From Theropithecus gelada (taxonomy: Eukaryota > Chordata > Mammalia > Primates > Cercopithecidae), in NCBI RefSeq assembly GCF_003255815.1, contig NC_037672.1, positions 102,000,387-102,064,386 of the forward strand: a stretch of DNA of 64,000 nt, in the 5' to 3' direction. Positions 52,161 to 64,000 of the stretch are shown one piece after another (within the stretch, counting starts at the first letter, position 1; each line of letters opens with the position of its first letter). Under the pieces are notes generated by a model. The model was not told where the DNA came from and ran no database searches. It saw only the letters and a program-made list of their open reading frames with translations. The position numbers were made by a program, and so were the translations under genes.

Positions 52161-54089
52161 TGCAAATTACACGGGGAACAAGAGGCGCACGCGGGCCAGC
52201 GCTCCTTTTCACAAACCCTCTCCTCGGCAGAGGAGCCACGTTTTCCCTGCTCGCCTGCGGATCGCCCTCCCTCCTCGCGCCCGGCTCTCCGGCTCAGCCC
52301 AGCACACAGGGCTGTTGATTATTTTCTTTTGCTCTCGGAGATAATTGTTTGGAAGGGTTGGAAAGAGGGCGTTTCCGACACTCTGCGTGTGGGGTGTGTG
52401 TGCTGTGCGGGTGTGTGTGTGTGTAAATAAACTTGTCTGGGATTTTTTGGCTGGGTTGAGAAGAGCAATACAAGAAACAGAAAAGGTCATGTTTGTTTGA
52501 AGAATGCTCTTAGTTCGTACCCAATGGCGTGGTTTTAAATAAATTTCCTAGTGTACCCAGGAAGACTTAAAAAAAAAAAAAAATACCATTTAGATCTTTA
52601 AAGTAAGGGAAAACGGACTGGTGTGGTTCTTCAGACCCTCGAAATACTAGAAATACTATTATTCCAGAATGTAAAAAATCGGTGATATGATGCTTGGCCA
52701 ATCTCAAAATCCATCTCAATCTCTGTCTCTCTTCTCCTCTACTCTTCTCTTCTCTCTCTCCTCCCAAACTCCTCTTTTACTATTCCATCTGGTAGTTACA
52801 AAGAATAAATCAGATTTTTAACTCACTGCCCTATTTTTTAATTCCAAACTTTACTTAAACAAAAACTTTTGTATTTCAGTCTATTTTAGAATAGTAAGTG
52901 ATTAACATTTCACTTCTTGCCACTTGGGAAAACATAGTTTATGAATTGAAATATAAATATTTTACCGCAGGTCAAATACAAATAAAGCTCGTTCATAAAT
53001 GCAGCTGTAAATTAACCTCTTCACTGCTGCCTCAAATAAAATATTTGTGGACACATGCTATCCTACTATTAAAGTATACTCTAGTGGAAATAGTTATAAA
53101 AATAAGATACAGAATTATGAATACTTTTGAACAATTTTTTTTCTAAAAGAAAAACAGTGGCTAAGGTAAGTTATAGAGTAGGAAAGAAAAAAACTTAAGC
53201 TTATTTAAATTGGTGTTATCAAGCAGAGTGAAAGTTTTGTATTAAAATTAAAAGTGTTTATAGTAATGCAATATTAATTTTTCAGATAAGCGAGGAAAAT
53301 ATAATGTTTTCTTTCTTTAATAAGAAAAAAATGCTGAAAAGACATTTTAAACCATTTTGTATTTGAATTTCAAAAGATAGACTTTGACCATATCAAGACA
53401 TTACCAACTATGGAGGATAAATTGTTGATAGCAAGTTTAAAACTGTGGTGTGTGTATGCCTAAATGAAGGTGTTATTTCAAGAGTGGGCTACTATTGCAA
53501 TAGGAAACAGGTGTATTTTGTGACTCATTGATTAATATACATGTTTTGTAATTTTTTAAAGCATAAGCTGTTTGATTATTACTAGTTATTTGACATAGAC
53601 AAAATAACTGGATGGCTATTAATTATTCAAGTTAATAAGATATTTTTATACTTGTGCTAATGCCTTATAAAAACAAAAAAGGAAATTTTCCGTTTGATTT
53701 TTTTTTTTGTTTTAGCTAAGCTTCATAGGAAGTTTATCAGGAAAATATAGTCACTTTTTAATGAGTGAAAACATGCTAGAAAAATGATAGATTCTTAAAC
53801 ATCTTTTCACAATATTTAAAATATCAGTCCAATGTTAGAAATTTTGAAGTTTATAAATAAGCAATGTTTTTAATCAAATAAAGACATCATGCTTTCTTTT
53901 GCCAAATTTTCTTTTCTGGAAATTTTCCTTTTTGGAAATTCCTTTTCTCATGCTTTCCTTTTTGAGACTCTTTAAGCTTACTTTCAAAATGAAATCTTAA
54001 ACACATGAGAGAAAATATGTTCTAAATTCCAATGAATTTTACTTTCCAGCTGATAAAGGAAAACTATAGAATGTTTGGTCTTAATAATT

Positions 54090-54330
54090 AATAATAATAG
54101 CCCCTATTAATGATCCATGAGTGTCAGATCCTGCGCTAAGTAATTTGCAGATATTCTATTTTGTCCTTGCAATAATCCTGTGAAGTGGCTATTATTTCCA
54201 TTTTACAAACAAGGAAATTGGGGCCCAGAGAAATTAGGTAACCTGGATTAAGTCATAAAGTTAGTATGTAAAAAGTTTGAAATTTGTACCCAATCCAGTC
54301 TATTCCAAAGCCTTATGTTTATAACCTCTA
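54090..54330 (-). mobile_element. MIR SINE, antisense
   Basis: Ordered antisense blocks: 'gtgtcagatcctgcgctaag', 'ccttgcaataatcctgtgaag', 'tttccattttacaaacaagg', 'aattggggcccagagaaatt', 'tgtacccaatccagtctatt'. Confidence 0.8.
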
Positions 54331-57300
54331 CCCTATTCTCACTATCAATAATTAATCAATCAATAAACCTTCTCTTGATACTAGAACCTCAGATTTAATT
54401 ATGATTGTAGGCCCCTAGTTGATATGGCATCAATTAAATTTATAAAATAAATTATAAACAATATACCTCATGGCTTTGATATAGCATTCTATTGCCTTTC
54501 CACCAGGGAATTGATTGCATACTTAGCCAAATATGATCAGGGGAAATATTTTTTCTCATCTCATATCCATTAATTTTTTATACTAGTGTAGACACGTATA
54601 TGCAGCCTGCCTTTCACTAGTCTACGTCTGTCTTCTTTAAAATGACATATCAGGGTTTTAATAATAATACCTGAGAACACTCAGTTCTCCGATAACTCTC
54701 TCTAAGTCCACATTTTTGTGTGAAACACCAAAAAGTGAAGTTGTTTTCTCTGCAAAATGCCCATGACAGCTTCCAATTGCCTGGAAGTGGTTTGTGCCTT
54801 TACCCTGATTTATGATTTTTTAAAAATCTTAACTAGGAGAGAGTTCAAAGCTTTCATAGATAACCTGATGGGAATTTTTTAAAAGCCCATCTTGAGCATC
54901 ACCCGAAAAAAGTATCCCCACTCGGCATACATTTTTTGTTCTGCTCTGAAATATCTTTAAAATACTGCTACTTTCCATCATAATCATTATCAATATCCTC
55001 ATCATTATCCAGAATCTTCAAAAAGGTAGCATATTCTGTTGAAATAAATAGACCTCAAAATTTAGCAATGCAAAATCCACAGAAGTATATGTTTTCTCAT
55101 GGAACAGTCCAGGGTGGGAATTTCAGATCAGACACCATTCTTCTCTATGAGTGACCCATAGATTAAGATTCCTTTTATCTTGGGACGTTTTTCATCTCCA
55201 AAGGACAGCTCATCAACTGCATGAAGCTGGCAGAAGGACATGAAGGAGCTATGATGGCTTCTTAAAGGTCTTGGTCTTGAAGTGGAACATAGCACTGTGG
55301 CTCACATGCAATTGTCAAAAACTCATTACATGCCACACCTAGCTGCAAAGATTACTGGGCAGCCAACTCCAAGATGCAGATTTATTACTATGGGGTAGAG
55401 AAACAATTCTGAGGGACAGCTGGCTGTCTTCCACATAGAGTAACACAGAAGGTGAATAATCTGATGAAGGGATTAAGTAGACCACACAGCCCTGAATGTG
55501 ACCTTGAAATTCCTCTGCTCCCTGGAAGTTATTTTGCTGATTACCACTGAAAACAGTCTTAATGACTTTAGGGAAAGTTTGGCAACTGTGAAAGAACTAA
55601 GCTTTCTTAAATACTTGTAGGATAGCCAAGGCATGGTTAGAATATTCAAACAAGAATTTACTGAAGAAAAAAGACAGCAGAAGTAACACAATCAGAGGAA
55701 AAAGCATAAATAAAAAATAAACTAACTGAGATAAATCTTGGGAACATGCAACTTGTCTGCTGGTGTTTTCAAACCAAGAGGTAATTTTTAACCTCCCACT
55801 AATGAGATGTTTACTATTAGTCATAAGAAAATACACAACATGAAGGTCAGAAAAGGTGTGTGGAGCTTTCTTACCTAATATCCAAGGACTCACATCTCAA
55901 CTCATGTTCATGGGCTCTGCGAACCACCTCTTTTGCCACAGTAATTCACTATGAATATAGTAAATAATCACACTCATTATGGAAGGAATATTCCCTTAAA
56001 ACAAATAGGGAATAATTTCTTTAACTCTTTTGACTGGCCAAAGATCTACCTAGGATTTTTATTTACCTGGCTCCTTTACCAGAATTTGAGTTGGTTGATA
56101 TTGGGAATTGTGTCTTATTCAGCTTTGTGTCCCACCTCATACCTACTATGCCTACCACATGGCAGGTTCCAAACATTCTGGGTCATGCATATTGAAATAA
56201 TATAGTATACATGAGATGTATGGAAGTAAATTCCCCATTGCCTATAGGATAAAAGTGCAAAATTTATAAAATTAATTTCATGAAGCCCTTCTCCAACTGG
56301 TTCCATCTTTTGAATCTAATCTACTATTATTCCTTCTAAGAACCCACTATCCCAGCAGATCCACTTAGCTCAGAAAACTTCATTTGCCTTATGACCAGAG
56401 GGGGAGAAAATCTTTAATTAATAATGAACTGTGAGCTAAACTGAAGTACTATTATTTCCATAAAAGAAATTTTTGCATATAAAAAATTATTATAGCATAA
56501 TGAAATAATATTTTTAAATCCCTTGATTTAACATTTTCAGAACATTTTGGGAAGTTGTCTTGGTGTCTTAACGATTGGGATTTGATGAAGCTACTTCTTA
56601 AAATCAATATTCTGCACACCTGTTGTTTTCTTTCACTTCTAATTAAATATTGATACATTGTTATCACAATGCTGACCTTCATATTCAAAGCTGGTACTTT
56701 TAACCTGCCAACACAGTAGGTCACGTGCTTTGAGCTGTTATCTTTACTCTCTTACCTTGTCTTTCTAAAGACTAATAGGAGGTACTTATGGAATGGCTGG
56801 CCACTGTTAAGGATAAAAACTGTGACAATTGAGGATAATGAAAATAATGGGTTCACAGGGTTAAACCCATTACGTTGGCCTCATTAACATCATATTCAAA
56901 TCAACTAAGCTAATCAAGTACCACATATTCACATATTTTCATATACAGTTTGGACACTAGACAAATATGTATCAAGTATTATTCTGGGCATTAATTTTTA
57001 GAATTGTTCCTTGCCAGACCAAATCTGGTATAGCCCCATTTTAATTTACTCATGATATTTTTTCTCATCATATAAATTCCATTTCTATAAAACTATAGCT
57101 CTGATACTCCATGGAAAGTGCTATCCCCAAACACAGAAATCCAAACTTTCAATGATAGGCTAGAAAGGGAAAACTCCAGAAGAATGTTTTTTCTTCCATA
57201 GGCTCACTGACATAGCTTGATTTTTATTAGCTGTTGTTTTCCTTGTACTTTCCCATAAATATTTGTTATCCTTTGTTCATTGGATTATTAGAAAATATAA

Positions 57301-58832
57301 ACAATAACATTCCAGATTTTGTCAAAGTAGTTACTCATGAAGGAAACAATGGATCACTTTTGCTACAAAACACCAAGTGATGGTAAATAGCTTCCAGGCA
57401 CTAACAAATCTAAACACAGATTTGTAACGTGGGCCCCAAGCTGTTCTTTGGGGTCTCCCTTTTCCTTTGCCTGACAGAATCAAAGCATCCCGTGCTGGCC
57501 TTTGTCCCAGCAAAATTCTCCTTAATCACAGAACTACCTGCGTGCCTTCTGGAACATAAATTTCTTCAGATAGCTAAGTAATGGTAAAGTAATACAAAGT
57601 GAGGAAATCCTGTGGTGAAATTTGTAGTTAAGAGCTAACCAGGAAACACTTTGTCCACAGTGCTCAGTGTGCCAATAGTCCGTGTTCCCCTGACAGCAGT
57701 CCAGAATGTGATGGTGTCACTTCCTTCTGCTCTCGCCCATTCTCTTCTGCACACAGGACACTGGAAGTCAATAACATAGTCCCCTATCTCAATTCTTCCT
57801 ATTCTCTATCAAAACTCCAAATTCAATAACTTAGGTAACCAATGTTCTATTAATACTCCTCTCAACAGGAAGAAGTGGACCTTTTATTTAAGGCAAGCTT
57901 ACATACAGGCACTGGACATTTTATTAAGAGGCCTCTGAATCTTCAAATTGCTAGACAGGACTTACCCAGTTAGAAAAAATAATCTTCAATTTTTAATAAC
58001 AGAGTTACTTCAAGAATGTACCTTGTGAAGACATAAAATTAGGTTTATAAAAGTCATATTGTTAAGCTCTGTGAAACTCCAAAATTAAATCTGTCTTAAA
58101 CCATTTCCTATTCTATAATGTCACCCTTTTTGAATTTGCCATCTTTAAGTAGAATAAGGAAATGTTTACAAAATGGTTGTGAACACAAAAATTATATTTT
58201 TTCCCTGGAGATTTTAGACTTCCAGTGTAACCTAGATATCTGCATTTGCAAAAGTACAGGTTTCTTAATATTAGTCTCAATATTTTATTTGAAATCAAAG
58301 CCACTCTTCATGCTTGTTTTTTTAAAGTGTGTTTCCATTTAGTTTATCTTCAATTAACTCCCTTTTTTAAAAAAGAATTCTATTTTTCTTTGTGGAGAGG
58401 AAGAATTCAAGACAATATCCCTGAGTTGTTAATGTTCAGTCCAGAAAGGTTTTTTTCCTTCCCAGTGCTGACCTTTGTTATGCCGTAGTTATAGCAACAA
58501 GAAGAGTTCCTTCTGTCTGTCTGTTGTGTTCTCTTTCCAAACTAATGACAGTCTTTTATATGCTGTTGTGTAGTATGGGGAATGCTTTACGTGCATTGAT
58601 TTCTTGATTTACTGATGCATTTAGCTAAACCAGCAATTTGAATGGAAATTTTTAAAATAAATGCAATTAATTGAAATGGAATTTGCACATTATATATGTT
58701 ATTTATGGAATACAGATCATTTATTTAGGCATTTTTCTAGTTTGTCTTTGAACTTCACTGATCAACTTGCAGTTTAACTTCTCAGTGACCAAGTTTATTT
58801 ATCCTATCATTATATCTTCTTAATCAAAACAG

Positions 58833-58859
58833 GAAGAGAGCAAAGAGAGAGAGAGAGAG
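58833..58859. repeat. (GA)n short microsatellite
   Basis: Interrupted GA units ending in eight consecutive repeats. Confidence 0.85.
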
Positions 58860-58889
58860 TTACCCCCCTAGAAGGGGAGTAACATGATG

Positions 58890-59065
58890 TAAGAACACGT
58901 AGTTTTTCTGCCAACCTGGGTCATACAATCATTATGACCTTAGGCATTCTACCTCTCATTTTACCGATCTGGAATATCAGTTTAATTATAGTAATTACCT
59001 ATCTCACAGGGTTCGTGAGGTTTAATTAATGTTAGCAAAGTGTTGGAGCTATTTAGTAGAACAGT
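58890..59065 (+). mobile_element. MIR SINE, sense
   Basis: 'tgccaacctgggtcatacaa', 'tgaccttaggcattctacctc', 'tctggaatatcagtttaatta', 'acctatctcacagggttcgtg', 'ggtttaattaatgttagcaaagtg' follow the MIR order. Confidence 0.75.
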
Positions 59066-60921
59066 ACTATAAAAAGCAAACTACCTGAAAATCACAACTA
59101 TGTTCTCCCTACATAGTACTTAATTTTACACACTTCTTTTCTTTTTCCTTCAGAGTTAATTTAACATTTATTGCTTCTTTTTTCTGTCCTCTCCATATCT
59201 ACGTCTATGGTCTTTGCTACTTGAGACTTACTTTGGATGTAAAACATAGCCTCTGTCCCACCTTTGTTAGATTGCACTATCACCTCCAGGAGCTCAACAT
59301 TTCTGAATCTAACTGGATTGGGATTAACAGTAGTATCTGAGCAAGTAGCTGTGGCTACATACTTCCTTTAATTCCAGTTAGAAACTGTCAGTTAATAATC
59401 TGAATTTGATTCTCAAACACCTTGTGTTTGTATCCATGGTGTTAAAGCAAACTGAATTAGACTTCCAGTTTTTTATTGAAAGTTGGAAGTTCTGTAAGTA
59501 TTGTGTCTGCATTCCATCCTGGAAATAGTAGCTGTAGCTATTATTAGTGATGGAGTCTCTAGTTTGCTGGCACTTTTAGCATTCCCTGCTGTCTAACACT
59601 TGCCCACCTAAGCATTGGAATTTGTAACTTAAGGCAACTAAGTACACTTGTGCTAGCTGTTCACTGCACAACAATGCCTGGCCAAATGGGCAAGTAGGAG
59701 CTGGAATCCAGCCCATTGCTCTGCTTGCCAAGCCATGTTCTGGTGGGTCTAATTTGCAAAAAGGCATTCTAGGGGCTAGAAATGGCCTTATCAGAATCCC
59801 CATTACAGGTCAGTTAAGTAAAGCAATGAACATTGCAGCCACCTTTATTTATATTAAAAAGTTAATTATAATTTGAAATTATATCCCACAAGATTATATT
59901 TAGATTAATATTAAAATCATATTCAATTTTATCTGTATCCCTTTTTTGTGAACCGATTTCACCTAAAATATATTCCAATATGAACTAATTTTCAAATAGA
60001 ATGTAAATAATGTGAAATTTTCAATTGTATGAACTCATTACCACTGAATCAGGAGTTATATTTCATTGAATATCAACAAAATGACTAGTAATGTGAATTG
60101 GATAGTCGTAATAACATTGTATTTCTTTCTTTGGGAACAACTACTCTTTAAAAAGAGGGCGACACTGTTCAGACCCCAGTTCCTTTCTGTTATCTGCTAA
60201 CATTTTATAGTGGTAGGACTGCTTGAAAGAGCAGTCGTTTTTACCTATTTGTTACTTGGCTCTTTTAAAATGCATGATGATATGATGGCATTTCCTTTAA
60301 AATGTTTCTATTTTAAAAGATATCCTATTCCTGTAATTCTTGGCTACTTTATATTAGTGAAAAAGAAATAACTCTGTTACCTAATGGGAACACTGATTGA
60401 TTTACATACCTTTCTTTACCAAGTATCAAGAGTCCAACATTTGAACAATGTCCAAAAAAAGCTAGCCTCTAGATATTTTACTGCATGCTAATCTCCTTGC
60501 AGAGGAAATCAGACAGGTATATTCATTCGTTAGAGAAAACAAAATAACTTTATTCTTTAATAAAGAATACATAGAAAGAAGGTTTTGAGAATTCTGAGTA
60601 CATGTAAGAGAAAATTACTCAAACTGGCTGGCTTAAATGATGAGGTCTCTTGTAGGGCAGACTCCAGGCAAGGAACAACCTGTGTGGCTTATAGATGTCA
60701 CACTTAATATAGGTTTCTTCCATCTCTTTGTTCATTATTCCCATTATCTTATTTTTTCTTTCAAGTAGTTCCCTCACAGTTACTGCTCCAACATCATATT
60801 CCACACATTAAAAATCATTCGGGAAAAGAAAAGGACTTTCTTTTTTTTTTATGTGTTTGTGTGTTTAGAGAGAGGAACTTTCCTAGAAGCACCACCACTG
60901 ACTTCCGCTAAAAGGATGTCA

Positions 60922-60975
60922 GTTATGTGACGACACATAAACCAAAATTGGGTTATGTGACGACACATAAACCAA
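60922..60975. repeat. 24-bp direct duplication, period 30
   Basis: gttatgtgacgacacataaa plus ccaa occurs at 60922-60945 and 60952-60975, identical. Each copy contains tgacg, a half CRE-like core. Confidence 0.93.
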
Positions 60976-63900
60976 CCATTTTCAAACAGAATGAGATTGT
61001 CTTATTCCTAATAAGTATCTACCGGCCCTGGAACTAGAGGTGGAATCATTCTGAAACACAAGACAGTGTGAAGGATAGGAAATTCCTGAACATAGCCATG
61101 ATTTGGTTAAGAAGGTAGAAGAAGATAGGGAATTGGATGGTTGTTGGTGAGACCAGTATCAGTGTCTGTTGTCTTATATAAGTCTATTATCACTTGATTT
61201 CTATTGTCTTAGAAAAACTAACCAGCCCTAAATCACATGAAGCATGTCAGATTACATATAACAAGAGAAGGTCAGTTTATGGATGCCAGCTCTTTATTAT
61301 GGGTTAATTAGTGAATTATAATTTCAGCTCTGAATGCCTATAAGCAAGATTTATTTTTAGCAGCATGGCTTTCCCAGCAAAGTTTTGATTTACTGACCTA
61401 TCTTTATTGAAACTTATCTCATGTTCATCATTGAAGACATTTTATACTGTGTTACATAAATCAGGGAGTATCTGAACTTGATCTATAAGGTATAGGGCTA
61501 TAGGATGTGAGGAGAAAGCAAAGAGAATGAGGAAGTTAAAAGAAATTAAGAGAAACAATTTAAAAATGGCAAGGTACATCTATTTCCATAATTAAGTATA
61601 TCTTGAATATTTTCCTCTTATACCTTCTACTGGCCGTTAAAACTATTACCTTAACATATTTGCAAGTAATCAGAAGCAAAGTAAATAGCCAGTCCTTAAA
61701 ATTTCAAGTTGATCCCCAAACTGACTCAAATTTGCAAAAATCTGGCATAATTTAAAAGTAAATAAATAGAAGTAACACTTAGCAGAAGGTTCCTAACATA
61801 AACAAAGCTGTGCACGTTTTGTTTATTTATGGGATCCATGCAAAGTGTCATATTCATTTAAAAATATTCAGCACGAGAGTGATTGATTTTAAAAATTGAA
61901 TAGAATTAAGGAACATAGGCATTCTTTAAAATTTAAAGTTCTGTAACAGAAAGAATGGCTATTTTTTCTAGTATTATACTTGGGAAAACATTTTTCTCCT
62001 TTATGTCTGTTCTGATTTTTTTAAACGTTGACTGTGAGAAAAATAGCCGCCATTTTATTCAAAAGTGCATTTTAATTGGGAGGTAGCCAACCCCACTATT
62101 CATGTAATACCTGTATGTTGCTCAAGATTAAGTGTTAAATATTAAGTATGAAATCTCCTAAATTAATCTTTTATATTCAATATATTTTTATAGCATTCTT
62201 AAAAGACAAAACATGTTAAAATCCCTATCCTTATGGAACTTATATTCTACTGCCATGTCTTAATTCAACTAATAGCCATTTACTCTTTCTTTCCAGCCTA
62301 GATTATTCTCTATCACATTTTAATTGAATAAATATTTTTTGAACACGTTAGGTGCATGGCATAATGGCAAGTACTGAAGGAATGAGAAACTTCCTTGAAA
62401 AACTAACAATTTAATAGAGGGTACTCAGACAGGAAACACACAAAGACAGGTCTAATATTATAATTATCTCACCTCTTCTATAAAAAGAAGAATTTAAGTA
62501 AGTAGAGTGTAATAAAAACCAGACCCTAAAAATCTCTGTATTGTAAGTATCAATATAGTGTAATAAAAGCAATGAGGAAAGCCTGGATAATTTGGAGGTC
62601 TGGGATGCTCCAGAGGAAAACCTCACAAGAGAAGTCTTTGAAGTGGCATGACTAACAACTGGAGAAGGGGAGAAAGAATCTTTGGCATAAAGGACAGGGT
62701 GTAAGCAAAAGCTGGGGAAACACAAGTGCATAGCAGAGCCCAGAAATGGTATGTTGTTGATTGTGGCTGCAGTAATGAGACATCAAGAAGAGACAAGTGA
62801 TGGGAAATGAGACCCAGAAAGAAGAATACTGTTAAATTGCATACAGCCTTTAAGGTTATGCTGAGGAAAAAGACTTGCTTAGGAGTAAAAAGAGGCCAAT
62901 ATATGTTGTTTATTTCAACATATCTGTACTCACTTGTGTGTTTTTGTTTATTTTTGTTTTAAAGTATCCTTCTGACTTACATTGGAGAAGATGATTTAAA
63001 GGAGGTGAGACATTTTGTCGCTTAGCAGCATTTTAGATAAAGATCCCAGCAAGAGGATGGAAGAGGAGGGAGACAATGCAGACAATTTGAGGAAAACCTA
63101 CAGTTTGTTTGAAGGAAAGACGAACTTAGAGGACAAGAAGGGTGATTCACAAAAAGTCATCTGGAAGGGAGATGTTAACCAAAAAACAAAAATTCTTGAA
63201 AGAAAGGATATTCCTAAAGTGAGTGAACCATTGATGCTGAAAGGTCTACAAAGGCTTGAAAGAAGTTTCTAGGGGCAATTCTAGAGTTGTGCTCAGAGCA
63301 GTTTTTAACCACTAGTTGGTTTGGGAAGAGATGGGAAACTCCTATTTCTACTGCTGCTTGGAGTACAATGCCAAAATTGGCTTCTGCTCATTTGTGTGCC
63401 TAAACTATGGTTATTTCGTGATTTATTTTATGGGAAATTATTATTTATTTTACGTGGAAAACCTGAAAAACTAGAGGCTTTTGCTACATATTTGAGCTTG
63501 CCCCTGATTGAAACCAATAAATGTGGCAATAAGAAAAACTTGTCAGTAAACAGTTTCAAAGACCTAGTGGTTACGTGGATAAATGTGCAGTCAAGATCAT
63601 CCCTTTTCTGGTCTTCATACTGCCATCAAGATGATTTATGGGAGAAGAGAATCCCATAAATTCTAACCTTTGCATACTCCCCAACACTTACCTCCTCCAC
63701 TACTGGCCAAAGACCATTAGGACTCATCTCTTTATACACTTTATTACTGTTGTATCAGTCACAGCCATAAACCCTGGCTTCCCAGAGCATTGTTGATTTT
63801 TCACATTCCAGTTTCTATATATAGCTCTGTATATCCACCTTCTAGTAGCCATCTCCTGACATTGTTGGTTTTTGAGACTGAGTGTCTGCCATCAGCAAAG

Positions 63901-64000
63901 CCCCCTGTGTTCTCAATAGCTTCTCTGAAAATCCCCTTCATCTTGCTCTTGTTGAAATGTGGTTCTTTGGGAAGCACTTGCATGGCGTGTAGTGCTGTCA

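Larger units (their letters stand above)
51720..52430. promoter_or_regulatory. CXXC4: Upstream CpG-rich promoter region
   Basis: GC- and CpG-rich compared with the surrounding AT-rich DNA, with multiple gcg/cgc groups. It carries the CT tract, the CCAAT pair and a TG repeat (about 52384-52424). Overlapping ORFs in several frames are low-complexity products of the biased composition and are not genes. Confidence 0.65.
52431..64000. other. Upstream flank of CXXC4, no protein gene recognised
   Basis: AT-rich DNA with old repeats and no ORF resembling a known protein. 55080-55460 ('aagtggaacatagcactgtg', 'acacctagctgcaaagatta') and 62230-62900 read like decayed interspersed repeats of unassigned family. 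The ORFs at 63015-63272 and 63321-63659 have no recognisable domains. 53200-54050, 56350-58800, 59070-60900 and 61000-62200 show nothing I can name. Confidence 0.65.

Noticed and set aside
51701..52430. Overlapping ORFs of 154-236 codons in the promoter region on both strands
   Set aside because: Ser/Leu/Arg/Glu-rich translations of CT/GA repeats with no domain; typical of a GC-rich promoter.
63015..63659. 85- and 112-codon plus-strand ORFs near the right end
   Set aside because: No domains or recognisable similarity; adjacent to decayed repeat-like sequence. Could be an old pseudogene or repeat but cannot be supported.

Overview
This is a stretch of primate nuclear genome, not a microbial or viral replicon. 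It carries many Alu elements, LINE-1 and ancient L2/MIR fragments, long microsatellites, CpG-poor AT-rich DNA broken by a CpG island, GT-AG introns, and a 400-base run of N. Several Alu copies carry sequence variants I associate with Old World monkey AluY lineages (the 'ggctcaagcctg' head at 39997 and its complement near 33241, and the 'ctcgcccggctag' variant near 13100). I therefore suggest a macaque- or baboon-like species; this is inference, not a database match.

The one protein-coding gene I can support is CXXC4 (IDAX), on the minus strand. Its main coding exon is at 47742-48863. It has a clean 3' splice site at its upstream edge and a donor at 47741-47740. It encodes a glycine/alanine/serine-rich N-terminus and a CXXC zinc finger. 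The ORF reads on into the intron, but the true C-terminus lies about 19.5 kb away, in a terminal exon at 28224 and below whose coding part is only 45 nt (14 residues plus stop). Joined, they give a 369-residue long form and, from an internal in-frame ATG, a 198-residue short form that matches the classical IDAX length. The terminal exon continues as a long 3' UTR toward about 24150. Non-coding first exon(s) and a GC-rich promoter with two inverted CCAAT boxes and a CT/GA tract lie at about 51500-52430.

Layout: 1-24150 is the region downstream of CXXC4 and is repeat-rich, with L2, MIR, Alu, L1 and an Alu/L1 chimera. 24150-28224 is the CXXC4 terminal exon. 28225-47741 is the large intron, with young Alus, pyrimidine microsatellites, small tandem duplications and an assembly gap inside a poly-T. 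47742-48863 is the main coding exon within a CpG island. 48864-51519 (or 51713) is the first intron. About 51520-52200 is exon 1 and promoter. 52430-64000 is upstream flank, with decayed MIR and other old repeats and perhaps a divergent non-coding transcript.

I found no evidence of a new multi-gene system. The most notable observations are a single-event Alu/L1 chimeric retroinsertion with a 17-bp target duplication, two strong G-quadruplex motifs inside the polyglycine coding tract, the split C-terminus with a possible intron-retention form, and a three-monomer Alu.
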